Below, in pieces: positions 9,405 to 17,920 of a stretch of 64,000 nucleotides of DNA. The number at the start of each line of letters is the position of its first letter. Position 1 is the stretch's first letter. Both the position numbers and the translations under genes were made by a program. The DNA comes from Streptomyces uncialis (GTDB lineage Bacteria; Actinomycetota; Actinomycetes; Streptomycetales; Streptomycetaceae), in assembly GCF_001905345.1 (NCBI RefSeq), contig NZ_LFBV01000002.1:248001-312000 (forward strand). Reading direction: 5' to 3'. The notes under the pieces are model-generated. The model was not told where the DNA came from and made no database searches. It was given only the letters and a program-made list of their open reading frames with translations.

Positions 9405-10666
9405 CTCCCGCTCCGCTTCCGCCGTGCCGCAGCGAGCAACGTGACCGCGCCGAGCCCGGCGAGTCCGCCGAGGAGGCGGTCCTGGCGGCGGGCCCGGGCG
9501 AGCGCGTCGCCGTACGGGAGGCTGCTGTGGCTGATCATCGCGTACAGCGTCCGCCACCCCGGTAACAGGCGGCCGAGCGTGAAGTCGATCCGTTTGCGGG
9601 CCAGGAACACCGGTGACCGCACCCGGTCGCGCAGCTCCACGAAGTTGCGCGCGGACAGCTCGGCGAGCACATCGGTGTGCGGACGGCGGCGGGCCTCGAA
9701 CGCGGCGAGCGCGTCGCCCGGGGCGTGCTCGGCGAGACAGGCGTCGAGCACCGCGCAGTCCTCGAACGCGGCGTTCATCCCCTGGCCGTAGAACGGGTAC
9801 ACGGCGTGCGCGGCGTCGCCGACGAGGACGACACGGTCGTGCTGCCACGGCGCGGTGCGCACCGTCACCAGGCTGCCCGGCTCGTGCGCGAGGAACTGGG
9901 TGACCAGGTCCGGCACCAGTTCGGTCAGGTCGCCGAACTCCTCGGCCAGGAACGCCCCGGCCCGCGCCTTGTCGCGCAGCCCCGCGAATCCGGTGTCGCC
10001 GTCGAACGGCAGGAACACGGTGCCGGTCAGCGATCCGTCCGGGTTGGGGTGTGCCACCACCAGTCCCCGCCTGCCCGGCCACACGTGCAGCGCCTCCGGC
10101 CGGTCGACGGCCGGGATGGTGAACTCCCGGTAGCCCCAGTCCAGATGCGTCTGGTGGAACTCGGCGCGCACCTGGCGGTGCAGGTGCGCGCGCACGGTCG
10201 AGTACGCGCCGTCCGCGCCGACGACGAGATCCGCCGGGAACGTCCGGGCCGCGGTCCGCACCTCGGTTCCGGCCAGGCCGGTGACGCGGTGCCCGAACCA
10301 CAGCCGCACCCGGGGGACCGCTTCGGCGGCGTCGAGCAGGGCGATGTTGAGGTCGTGGCGGCGGACCGAGTGCAGCACCTCGGTGTCGTCCGAGCCGTAG
10401 GGCTGGTAGGTGGTCCGGCCGCTGTGGTGGACGATCCGCCCGCGCATGGGAACCGCTTTGGCCAGGGCCTCCTCCAGGAGGCCGATGTCGCGCAACGCCG
10501 CCCGCCCGCGTTCGGACAGCCCGACGCTGATCGACGCGGCGTCCGGGCCGTCCGTGCCGCGCGGGTCGCCGCGCCGCTCCACCACGTCCACCCGGTGGCC
10601 GCGGCGGGCCAGCCGGATCGCCAGCATGGTTCCGGCCATACCCGCCCCGACGATGACGACGTTCAT
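9398..10666 (-). CDS. Kynurenine 3-monooxygenase-like FAD hydroxylase
   Basis: This 422-aa group A flavoprotein monooxygenase has an N-terminal dinucleotide loop 'VVIVGAGMAGTMLA', a DG motif 'LVVGADGAYSTVR' and a GD motif 'VVLVGDAAHAVYPFYGQGMN'. The 'GQGMNAAFEDC' stretch, 'SERGRAALRDIGL', 'VPMRGRIVHH' and 'QPYG' match kynurenine 3-monooxygenase rather than PHBH-type enzymes. A hydrophobic C-terminal segment ('LLGGLAGLGAVTLLAA') resembles the membrane anchor of KMOs. It most likely hydroxylates kynurenine to 3-hydroxykynurenine using NADPH and O2, feeding a 3-hydroxyanthranilate-type unit to the NRPS. The ATG at 10666 overlaps the A-T gene stop. The other pathway enzymes (tryptophan dioxygenase, formamidase, kynureninase) are not in the window. 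Confidence 0.82.
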   Translation of the reverse strand: MNVVIVGAGMAGTMLAIRLARRGHRVDVVERRGDPRGTDGPDAASISVGLSERGRAALRDIGLLEEALAKAVPMRGRIVHHSGRTTYQPYGSDDTEVLHSVRRHDLNIALLDAAEAVPRVRLWFGHRVTGLAGTEVRTAARTFPADLVVGADGAYSTVRAHLHRQVRAEFHQTHLDWGYREFTIPAVDRPEALHVWPGRRGLVVAHPNPDGSLTGTVFLPFDGDTGFAGLRDKARAGAFLAEEFGDLTELVPDLVTQFLAHEPGSLVTVRTAPWQHDRVVLVGDAAHAVYPFYGQGMNAAFEDCAVLDACLAEHAPGDALAAFEARRRPHTDVLAELSARNFVELRDRVRSPVFLARKRIDFTLGRLLPGWRTLYAMISHSSLPYGDALARARRQDRLLGGLAGLGAVTLLAAARRKRSGRC

Positions 10667-12360
10667 GTCCGGCCCCTGGCCGGGTCGACCGGGTCCATCG
10701 CGACCAGCGCTTCGACGAGATCGGCGGGTGTGGAGGCGTCGAACACGGTGGCCACGGACGCGTCCACGGCCAGTTCGACCCGGATCCGGCTGACCAGCGC
10801 GGTGGCCATGAGCGAGGTGCCGCCGAGGGCGAAGAAGTCGTCGTCCGGCGCGACCGCGTCCACCGACAGCACCTCGGCGAACAATCGGGCGAGGTCGTCG
10901 GCGAGCGAGCCCGACGCCCGCGGCGCGGGCTCGGCGAACGCGGCCCGGTCCAGTTTTCCGTTGGGGGTCAACGGGAAGTGCCCGACCACCTCGATCATGT
11001 CCGGGACGAGGTGGGCCGGCAGCCGCTCGGCGAGGTGCGCGCGCAGGTCCGGCACGCTCGCGCCGCGCGGCAGCACGTAGCCCACCAGGTAGGCGCCGAG
11101 CGGTCCGGAGCGGGCGACGACGGCGGCCCGCGCCACCGCCGGGTGAGCGCCGAGCGCGGCCTCCACCTCGGCCGGTTCGACCCGGTGGCCGCGGATCTTC
11201 ACCTGATCGTCGGCCCGGCCGAGGAACAGCAGGTCACCGTTCGGCAGCACGCGGACCAGATCGCCGGTGCGGAACATACGCGACCCGGGCGGACCCCACG
11301 GATCGGCGACGAACCGCTGCGCGGTCGTCCCGGGGCAACCCAGATAGCCGCGCGCGACCCCGGCGCCGCCGATGTACAGTTCGCCCTCGTCGACCGGGGC
11401 GCACTTCTCGTCCAGCACCCGCAGTTCGGTGCCGGGGATCGCCGCCCCGATCGGCACCACCGGGCCGCCGGCGAGCGGCGCGCTCATGGTGGCGCACGCG
11501 GTCGTCTCGGTCGGGCCGTAGGCATTGATCATCCGGCGGCCGGCGGACCACCGGGCGACGAGGTCCGGGCCCAGCGCCTCCCCCGCGACGATCAGGCACG
11601 CGACCGACGGCAGCGCCATGTCCGGCTGGGTGGCGAGCGCGCTCGGTGGCATGCACACATGGGTGACGCCGTGCTCGGCGACGAACCGGGCGAACGGTTC
11701 GCCGGGCGGCAGTCCCTCGGGCGGCGCGAGAACGAGTGCGGCCCCGGTGAGCAGCGCCATGCACAGGTCGGCGACGGCCACGTCGAAGCCGACCGACGCG
11801 TACTGCAACACCCGGGCACCCGGTCCGGCACCGAAGCGTTCCCGTTGCGCCGCGACGAGTTGAGCGATCCCCGTATGGGGAACGACCACGCCCTTGGGCC
11901 TTCCGGTCGAGCCGGAGGTGTAGATGACGTAGGCGGCGCTCGCCGGATCGGGATCCGTCACCGGGGCGGCGGACACCGGCGCGGCCTCCAGCGCCCGCAG
12001 CTCTCCCGGCGTCAGCACCAGGGCGGGACGGGCGTCGGCGAGCACGGCGGCCACCCGGTCCGGCGGCTGGGCGGGGTCGACCGGCAGATACGCGGCTCCC
12101 GCGGCGAGGACGGCGACGACGGCGACGACCATGTCCGCGCCGCGTGGGATCGCGACGGCGACGATGTCGTCCGGCCCGACTCCGCGGTCCCGCAGCCCGC
12201 CCGCCACCGCGAAGGCGCGGGCGTCGAGCTCACCGTAGGAGAGCGTGCCGCCGGCGGCGACAACCGCGATCGACTCCGGGCTCCGGGCGACCTGGCGCCG
12301 GAACATCCCCACCATCGTCTCGGCCGGTATGGAATTCACCGTATCTATTCGCGCGTCCAC
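10663..12360 (-). CDS. Stand-alone NRPS adenylation-thiolation (A-T) protein
   Basis: This is an adenylation domain (about residues 10-490: 'YTSGSTGRPKGVVVPH', 'INAYGPTETTACAT', 'GELYIGGAGVARGYL', 'RTGDL', 'NGKLDR') followed by a carrier domain (about 500-560, 'FFALGGTSLMAT'). There is no condensation domain, the layout of loading modules that activate an aryl or first amino acid. By eye the pocket reads about D-V-A-C-I-A-A-A-C, which I cannot assign; the lead D suggests an alpha-amino or amino-aryl acid. Its position directly before a KMO makes a (methyl)hydroxyanthranilate starter plausible. The start is uncertain: GTG at 12360 is used, with alternatives at the next GTG or the ATG 17 codons downstream. 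It is the first gene of the leftward operon. Confidence 0.85.
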   Translation of the reverse strand: MDARIDTVNSIPAETMVGMFRRQVARSPESIAVVAAGGTLSYGELDARAFAVAGGLRDRGVGPDDIVAVAIPRGADMVVAVVAVLAAGAAYLPVDPAQPPDRVAAVLADARPALVLTPGELRALEAAPVSAAPVTDPDPASAAYVIYTSGSTGRPKGVVVPHTGIAQLVAAQRERFGAGPGARVLQYASVGFDVAVADLCMALLTGAALVLAPPEGLPPGEPFARFVAEHGVTHVCMPPSALATQPDMALPSVACLIVAGEALGPDLVARWSAGRRMINAYGPTETTACATMSAPLAGGPVVPIGAAIPGTELRVLDEKCAPVDEGELYIGGAGVARGYLGCPGTTAQRFVADPWGPPGSRMFRTGDLVRVLPNGDLLFLGRADDQVKIRGHRVEPAEVEAALGAHPAVARAAVVARSGPLGAYLVGYVLPRGASVPDLRAHLAERLPAHLVPDMIEVVGHFPLTPNGKLDRAAFAEPAPRASGSLADDLARLFAEVLSVDAVAPDDDFFALGGTSLMATALVSRIRVELAVDASVATVFDASTPADLVEALVAMDPVDPARGRT

Positions 12361-12659
12361 TGCGGTTTCACACTCCGTGTTCCACGGAAATCCATTAGGG
12401 GAACGAGGGGAACTCTGTCTTATGACGCGGATCGGTGTCAACGAGGTCGACAAGGTGCTTAGTTCGGCGCTCACCCGATGCGCTGACCACGATGGCAATG
12501 ATGAGAACTTGCTCATGGAAAGCTTGTCCCGCCGGTCTGTTCGGCGCCATAACCTGGCCAGTATCTTGTAGCCGCTTCCCCGAGACCTGATCAGTTGCGC
12601 GCTGCCGAGCGTGACCGAGTCGTACTCGGAAATGGGTTGGCCCATCTGGAGGGGTTCGG
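12361..12659. promoter_or_regulatory. Divergent promoter region between A-T operon and StrR-like gene
   Basis: About 300 bp separate the leftward NRPS operon from the rightward regulator gene; no convincing gene lies here. A reverse-strand TTGACA (12441-12436) is a possible -35 for the NRPS operon, without a clear -10. An inverted repeat CCGAGT-CGT-ACTCGG at 12615-12629 lies 31 bp before the regulator start and could be an operator or leader hairpin. GGGGAAC occurs twice at 12399-12412. I did not find a full StrR/NovG-type GTTC...GAAC operator. Confidence 0.45.
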
Positions 12660-13664
12660 ATGAGCGGGACATCGCTGGATACGCAACCAAGGGACACGCC
12701 GCCTACGTCCGTGCCGGTCGACCAGTTGACGGAAACGGGGCTCGTGCGGGTCGCCGGCTCCAGTCCGGACCACGTCAGCGCGCTCGCGCAGTGTCCGGAC
12801 GACCTCCCGCCGATCCTCGTGCACCGGCCGACCATGCGGGTGATCGACGGCGTGCACCGCTTGCGCGCGGCCAAGCTGCGCGGGGACGCCACCATCGGCG
12901 TGCGGTTCGTCGACGGCACCGAGGAGGACGCGTTCGTCCTGGCCGTGAGCGCCAACGTGAACCAGGGTTTACCGCTGACGCTGGCCGACCGCACCGCCGC
13001 CGCCTCCCGGATCCTCTCGTCGCATCCGCACCTGTCGGACCGGCTGATCGCGTCGACAGCCGGTTTGTCCACCAAGACGGTGGCCGCGATCCGGCAGCGT
13101 GCAACCGGCGAAATGACTCAGTTGCACACCCGCCTCGGCCGCGACGGGAAAGTGCGGCCACTCGACGCCTCCCGTGGACGCACGATTGCGAGTCAGGCGA
13201 TTTCGAACAATCCAGATCTTTCGTTGCGGGCGATCGCCCGAATCGCCGGAATATCGGTCGGCACCGCCCGGGATGTCCGGGAAAGAATGCGGCGCGGCGA
13301 GAATCCTATTCCGCCGCGGCATCGCCTTTCCGCCGAAAACTGTACGGATAACGACGCACCGGAGAACAACGCACCGGGCAACAGCACCGGCGGTGGCAAC
13401 GGCACCAACGGCACGCCGCGCGCCGAACGGGACCGGTTGCTGCGCTCGCTGCGCACCGATCCGTCGTTGCGGTTCTGCGAGACCGGCCGCGCGCTCCTGC
13501 GGCTGCTCGACGCCAACACCCTCGACGCCGCGCAGTGGGACCGCCTCGCGGCGGCCGTCCCCCCGCACTGGTCACCGGTCGTCGCCGACCTCGCCTTGGA
13601 CTGCGCGGCCGACTGGTCGGCGCTCGCCTGCCGGATCCGCGGCCAGGTCCGCGTCAGCGCGTGA
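12660..13664 (+). CDS. StrR/NovG-type ParB-fold pathway regulator, with TTA codon
   Basis: This 334-aa protein has an N-terminal ParB/Srx-like domain (about residues 15-110, 'PPILVHRPTMRVIDGVHRLR') and two helix-turn-helix segments ('DRLIASTAGLSTKTVAAIR', 'LSLRAIARIAGISVGTARDV'). An Asn/Gly-rich linker follows near 235-260, then a C-terminal helical domain. The layout is that of the cluster-situated activators StrR, NovG and KasT. ATG 12660 is preceded by GGAGGGG. Codon 104 (12969-12971) is an in-frame TTA, so expression should depend on the bldA leucyl-tRNA. It probably activates both cluster arms. Its 3' end overlaps the convergent transporter gene by 93 bp. Confidence 0.85.
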   Translation: MSGTSLDTQPRDTPPTSVPVDQLTETGLVRVAGSSPDHVSALAQCPDDLPPILVHRPTMRVIDGVHRLRAAKLRGDATIGVRFVDGTEEDAFVLAVSANVNQGLPLTLADRTAAASRILSSHPHLSDRLIASTAGLSTKTVAAIRQRATGEMTQLHTRLGRDGKVRPLDASRGRTIASQAISNNPDLSLRAIARIAGISVGTARDVRERMRRGENPIPPRHRLSAENCTDNDAPENNAPGNSTGGGNGTNGTPRAERDRLLRSLRTDPSLRFCETGRALLRLLDANTLDAAQWDRLAAAVPPHWSPVVADLALDCAADWSALACRIRGQVRVSA

Positions 13665-14927
13665 GTCCGGCGCGCACGCCACGGCGATCGCCGCCGCCAG
13701 CTGGACCACCGCGAACAGCGCGACCACCGGAAGCAGCGCCGACGCGTCGCCGACGATCGCGACCGCGACCAGCGGCCAGAAGCTGGAGATCGTGACGCCC
13801 ACCTGGTAGGTCACGGCGATCGCGGAGAACCGCACCATCGTCGGGAACAGGTCCACCAGGAACGCGGCCAGGCCACCGTAGATGGCGCCGTGCGCGAGGG
13901 TCAGCGCGGGGATGAACACCAGGGCGACCAGCGTCGGATCGCCGGAGGACAGCCAGGCGCCCGCCGGGATCAGCGCCCCCACCGACACCACGTAGCCGAA
14001 GATCATGACCGGCCGGCGGCCGAACCGGTCGGACAGCGCGCCGAACAGCGGCAGTGTCACGCACTCCCCCAGGGCCGCGATCATCAGCCAGGTCAGCACG
14101 GTCGAGCGCACCTCCGGCCCGGACTTCGCCGCGTGCGCCACCAGGAACACGGTGAACATCGCGATCACCGATCCGGTGCCGAGCGAAGCGAGGATGCCGA
14201 TCACCACGCGGCGCGGCCACCGCCGCAGCACCATGATCACCGGTACCCGGGCGGGGCGGTTCTCCGCCCGGCCACGCACGAACTCCGGTGTCTCCTCGAT
14301 CCCCAGCCGGACCCAGATACCGATGCCGACCAGGACGATCGACGCCAGGAACGGCAGCCGCCACCCCCAGGTCAGGAAGTCCTCCTCGGGCAGCTGGGAG
14401 AGCAGCACGAAGGTCAGGTTGCTGGCGAACAACGCCAGCGCGAAGCCCATCGCGGGCCAGCTGCTGAAGAAGCCCCGGCGGCCGGGCGGGCCGTGTTCGG
14501 TGCTGAGCAGCACCGCGCTTCCCCATTCGCCGCCGATGCCGATGCCCTGCGCGACACGCAATGTCACCAGCAGGACCGGCGCGAGGACACCGGCCGTGTC
14601 ATAGGTGGGCAGCAGGCCGACGCCGAACGTGGCGATGCCCATGACGAGCAACGTCCACACCATCATCGACTTGCGGCCCACCCGGTCGCCGAAGTGGCCG
14701 AACAGCAGGCCGCCCAGCGGGCGCGCGACGAACCCGGCCGCGTAGGTGGCGAACGACGCGAGCACACCGCCGGCGGTCGACGACCCCGGGAAGAACAGCG
14801 GGCCGAACACCAGCGCGGACGCCGTCGCGTACAGATAGAAGTCGTACCACTCGATGGCGGTGCCGATCGTGCTCGCGATCAGCACCCGGCGGACCGAACG
14901 AGGATCCGAGGTCGCCCCGGGTTTCAC
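13572..14927 (-). CDS. MHS-family (MFS) metabolite/H+ symporter
   Basis: This 451-aa, 12-helix transporter starts with 'RRVLIASTIGTAIEWYDFYLY', the signature of the metabolite:H+ symporter branch (ShiA, KgtP, ProP relatives). It has the loop 2-3 motif 'GHFGDRVGRKSMM' and the repeat 'GALSDRFGRRPVMI' between halves. Residues beyond about 415 form a charged tail that overlaps the regulator gene on the other strand. The GTG start overlaps the stop of the sulfatase-like gene (GTGA), so the two are one leftward transcript. It may import a precursor or export the product; the subfamily normally moves small organic acids or zwitterions. The family call is firm. Confidence 0.88.
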   Translation of the reverse strand: MKPGATSDPRSVRRVLIASTIGTAIEWYDFYLYATASALVFGPLFFPGSSTAGGVLASFATYAAGFVARPLGGLLFGHFGDRVGRKSMMVWTLLVMGIATFGVGLLPTYDTAGVLAPVLLVTLRVAQGIGIGGEWGSAVLLSTEHGPPGRRGFFSSWPAMGFALALFASNLTFVLLSQLPEEDFLTWGWRLPFLASIVLVGIGIWVRLGIEETPEFVRGRAENRPARVPVIMVLRRWPRRVVIGILASLGTGSVIAMFTVFLVAHAAKSGPEVRSTVLTWLMIAALGECVTLPLFGALSDRFGRRPVMIFGYVVSVGALIPAGAWLSSGDPTLVALVFIPALTLAHGAIYGGLAAFLVDLFPTMVRFSAIAVTYQVGVTISSFWPLVAVAIVGDASALLPVVALFAVVQLAAAIAVACAPDSRADADLAADPAGERRPVGRAVQGEVGDDR

Positions 14928-16078
14928 GCGTCCTCATCGGACACGAGGGCCCGCCCGCCGAGCTCGTGGGGATCGGCGGCGAGGTCGTAGGCCCACACCT
15001 GCTGCCCGTCCGCCTCCCAGATCACCTTCCGCCCGTCCGCCCGCACCGAGTGCAGCGCCTTCAGGTCCGGGTAGTCGTCCGAGGCGGCGGCCCGCTCCTG
15101 CGGGAAGTAGGTCTCCGAGTAGGCCTCGCGGGACGCCCCGGTGCCGGCCGCGAAGAACTCGGTCAGCGAGGCACCGTCCGACGACCGCGGGTCCAGACCG
15201 AGCTGGTCGAGCACCGTCGGCATGATGTCGACCAGCCGCACCTGACTGTCCACGCTCATCCCCGCCGGCACCCCGGGGCCGCTGATGATCAGCGGCACGT
15301 GCTGGGTCGCGTCGAACAGCAGGCAGCCGTGGCCCTCCTCGTACGGGTGACCGAGGTCGCCGGCGTGGTCGTTGGGGTACCACCCGGCCAGGTCCTCGCC
15401 GTGATCGGAGAAGCACACCACCAGCATCGATTCGATGTCGTGGCCCATCTCGGCGATGCGGCGCAGCAGGAGCTGGACGTAGTGGTCGGTGTAGGCGACC
15501 TCGCCTTCGTACGGGTTCGCCACCTCGACGCCGACATCCTCCGGCGGCTCGTAGGGCCAGTGCGCGTCGAAGAAGTGCGCGAACAGGAAGAACGGGCCGT
15601 CGCCGTCCAGCGACTCAAGCCAGCGGGTGGCCCGGTCGACCACCACCGGGGCGCGCTTGAGCGCCAGCCCGCGCAGCTTCACGTCGCCGACCGACAGCGG
15701 GTCCCGGCCGTCCGGCAGCAGCGGGATCTCGTCGTCGTAGAAGTCGAACCCGCGGTCGATCCCGTACCACTTGTTCAGGCCGGGGCAGGACACCACCGCG
15801 CCGCTCGTGTACCCGGCCGCCGACAGGCATTCCGCGAGCGTCGGCACCCGCTTGTCGAGCGATTCGCGGAACAGATGCCTGACCCCGTGGCGGGGCGGCT
15901 GGAGCCCGGTGAACACCGTGGCGTGGCTGACCGGCGTGAGGGGGCACGACGAGATCGCCTGCGTGAAGCTGACCCCGTTCGCGCGCAGCCGTTCCACCCC
16001 GGGGTACTTCCCCGAATAGGCCACGTCGGCGCGCACGGTGTCCAAGGAGATGAACAGGATGTTCGGCTGTGTGGTCAC
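14924..16078 (-). CDS. Alkaline-phosphatase/sulfatase-superfamily hydrolase with Thr nucleophile
   Basis: This 384-aa protein has the sulfatase fold: N-terminal metal loop 'NILFISLDTVRAD' (Asp13), nucleophile loop 'PLTPVSHATVFTG', and metal ligands in 'VVCFSDHGEDL' and 'EEGHG'. The formylglycine motif CxPSR is absent: the residue aligned with the modified Cys is Thr48 and no proline stands at +2, so this is probably not a classical sulfatase. Thr nucleophiles occur in superfamily members acting on phosphodiesters and phosphonates. GTG 16078 was chosen over the upstream frame because GAGG lies 8 nt before it. It sits back to back with an operon holding two sulfotransferases, so hydrolysis or transfer of a sulfate or phosphate ester in the same pathway is likely. 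Confidence 0.8.
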   Translation of the reverse strand: MTTQPNILFISLDTVRADVAYSGKYPGVERLRANGVSFTQAISSCPLTPVSHATVFTGLQPPRHGVRHLFRESLDKRVPTLAECLSAAGYTSGAVVSCPGLNKWYGIDRGFDFYDDEIPLLPDGRDPLSVGDVKLRGLALKRAPVVVDRATRWLESLDGDGPFFLFAHFFDAHWPYEPPEDVGVEVANPYEGEVAYTDHYVQLLLRRIAEMGHDIESMLVVCFSDHGEDLAGWYPNDHAGDLGHPYEEGHGCLLFDATQHVPLIISGPGVPAGMSVDSQVRLVDIMPTVLDQLGLDPRSSDGASLTEFFAAGTGASREAYSETYFPQERAAASDDYPDLKALHSVRADGRKVIWEADGQQVWAYDLAADPHELGGRALVSDEDA

Positions 16079-16252
16079 CGGGGTTCCTCTGTATTCCTCT
16101 GTCGACGGCCAGCGGCCCCGAAGGCTAGCAACGGGCTCCCCGCGTACGACAACGGCGAACAGCGCGGCATGAACACCTGTGCCGAACAGCACATCCCGCC
16201 CCTACAGTTGGCCAGCGGAGCGTCCACGACATCGACGCGAGGGAGAATTCAT
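16079..16252. promoter_or_regulatory. Divergent promoter with three GAACA repeats
   Basis: This 174-bp gap lies between the leftward sulfatase-like gene and the rightward radical SAM operon. GAACA occurs three times at 16157, 16171 and 16184, two of them within an identical CGAACAGC (16156-16163, 16183-16190), spaced 13-14 bp apart. That is a plausible direct-repeat binding site for a regulator. The rightward gene has GGGAG 9 nt before its ATG. Confidence 0.4.
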
Positions 16253-17917
16253 ATGGCGCGCAAGTTGTCCCTGGCCCTGGAGCTGTATGCCGACGCGAAC
16301 GGCAGCGTCGACCAGCGCTATATCGATCAGATGCGCAACCAGGACGCCGAACCGGTGCCTGTCGATCCCACGCTGCCGAGGTTCACCCTCGTCGTGGGGC
16401 CCTCGCCCTTCACCATGCCGCGCGGGTGGGAGTTCTTCCTCACCTCACCCTACGAGGGTGCGACGTACATCTCGACCGTGCTGCACAACGCCGGGTACCC
16501 GGTGCGCATCATCGACGTCCGCTACACCCCGAACCCCCTCCAGGCGGCGTACGACCAGATCGTCGAAGGCACCGACGTGCTCGGTGTGTGCACGTTCGAG
16601 GACAACTTCCCGTTCTGTCGCGAGCTGATGGCGATGGTCCGTGAGTCGCACCCGGAGATACCGATCATCTGCGGCGGCTCGCTGGTCACTTCCGTTCCGG
16701 CAATATTCATGTCGGACACCGACTGCGACGTCGCGGTGATCAGCGAGGGCGAGATCACCATCCTGGAGCTGATGGAGAGTTACGCCCGCGGCGCGTGGAA
16801 GCAGGATCTCCCGACCATCAAGGGCATCTGCTACCGGGACGAGAAGGGCAAGGCGCGCCGCACGCCACCGCGCGGCCAGATGATGGATCTCGACGCGCTG
16901 CCCAGGATGCGGCTCGACCTGTGGCCTCAGGCGCGCTCGCCGCTCGGCATGCAGCCGCAGGTGATCTCGTCCTACAGCCGCGGCTGCAAGATGGACTGCT
17001 CGTTCTGCTATCGCACCACCCCGCAGGTGCGGGCGAAGTCGCCGGAGAAGATGGACCGGGACCTCGACTGGCTGAAAACCCAGTACGGCGTGGACTTCTG
17101 CTTCTTCGTCGACCTCACGTTCAGCTCGCACCGCGGCCAGACCATCGAGATGTGCGACGTGATCTCCCAGCACGATCTGCGGTGGACCTGTCTGACCCGG
17201 TGCGCCGACATGGACGTACCGCGCATCGACGCGATGCGGGAGGCGGGCGCGGACATCATCCTGTACGGCGTCGAGTCGCTGGGCCGCGAGGTGTTGCGCG
17301 AGGCCCGCAAGGGCAGCAGCGAGAACCTGACCGTCCGCGCGATGCGCACCACGTTCGACGGCGGCGTGCGGTTCGGCTCGCTGCTCATCGTCGGTCTGCC
17401 GAACGAGACCGAGGAGTCACTGTCGGACATGGTGCAGTTCGCCGAGCAGTACAACCATGTGACCCGGGTGAAGTATCTGTCGGCCATGCCCGGTACGACG
17501 GTGTACCAGAACGCGCGGCAGAACAAGATGATTCGCTCCGAGATCGACCACCTGAACTGGCTGTCGGTCGAACAGGCGCTGCACGAGGACGAGTTCCTCA
17601 ACGTGAGCGGGCTGCCCGAGCAGGTCTGCCGGGACGCGTACAAGCGTGTGTACGACGCCTATCAGCCCGGCCCGGTGATGGACTTCCAGCACTGGCCGGA
17701 GCACTTCCAGTACTTCCACCCGCAGCCGGCCGACGGCACCGAGCGGTCGACGTCGTACGCCGGGAACGGCTGGCGCACGGAGTGGAGTTCCGCCGCCGCG
17801 CCACTGGTCCCCGGTTCCGAGCTGTACACATTGGACAAGGTGGCCGACCCGGAGGTGGCCGCGGTCGGGAGCACCCTGATGGACTGCGGCGCGAAGAAGC
17901 TCGCGGTCGGGGGCTGA
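16253..17917 (+). CDS. Cobalamin-binding-type radical SAM enzyme
   Basis: This 554-aa protein has an N-terminal B12-binding-like Rossmann domain (about 45-190, 'YISTVLHNAGYPVRIIDVRY', 'IICGGSLVTSVP') and a radical SAM core with the cluster motif C245-x3-C249-x2-C252 ('CKMDCSFC'). A GEI motif-like segment and 'GLPNETEESL' follow, with a C-terminal extension of about 130 residues. No DxHxxG histidine is obvious, as in many class B-type methylases and relatives such as BchE and OxsB. It could methylate an unactivated carbon, rearrange a ring or do another radical step. It is the first gene of the rightward operon, 3 bp before the sulfotransferase. ATG 16253 fits GGGAGAATTCAT; the 429 codons in frame upstream are antisense to the sulfatase gene. 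Confidence 0.88.
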   Translation: MARKLSLALELYADANGSVDQRYIDQMRNQDAEPVPVDPTLPRFTLVVGPSPFTMPRGWEFFLTSPYEGATYISTVLHNAGYPVRIIDVRYTPNPLQAAYDQIVEGTDVLGVCTFEDNFPFCRELMAMVRESHPEIPIICGGSLVTSVPAIFMSDTDCDVAVISEGEITILELMESYARGAWKQDLPTIKGICYRDEKGKARRTPPRGQMMDLDALPRMRLDLWPQARSPLGMQPQVISSYSRGCKMDCSFCYRTTPQVRAKSPEKMDRDLDWLKTQYGVDFCFFVDLTFSSHRGQTIEMCDVISQHDLRWTCLTRCADMDVPRIDAMREAGADIILYGVESLGREVLREARKGSSENLTVRAMRTTFDGGVRFGSLLIVGLPNETEESLSDMVQFAEQYNHVTRVKYLSAMPGTTVYQNARQNKMIRSEIDHLNWLSVEQALHEDEFLNVSGLPEQVCRDAYKRVYDAYQPGPVMDFQHWPEHFQYFHPQPADGTERSTSYAGNGWRTEWSSAAAPLVPGSELYTLDKVADPEVAAVGSTLMDCGAKKLAVGG

Positions 17918-17920
17918 CGG

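Noticed and set aside
12361..12659. Canonical StrR/NovG operator (GTTC...N11...GAAC)
   Set aside because: No pair of half-sites with the right spacing could be found by eye.
14924..16078. Classical formylglycine sulfatase
   Set aside because: CxPSR motif absent; Thr at the nucleophile position.
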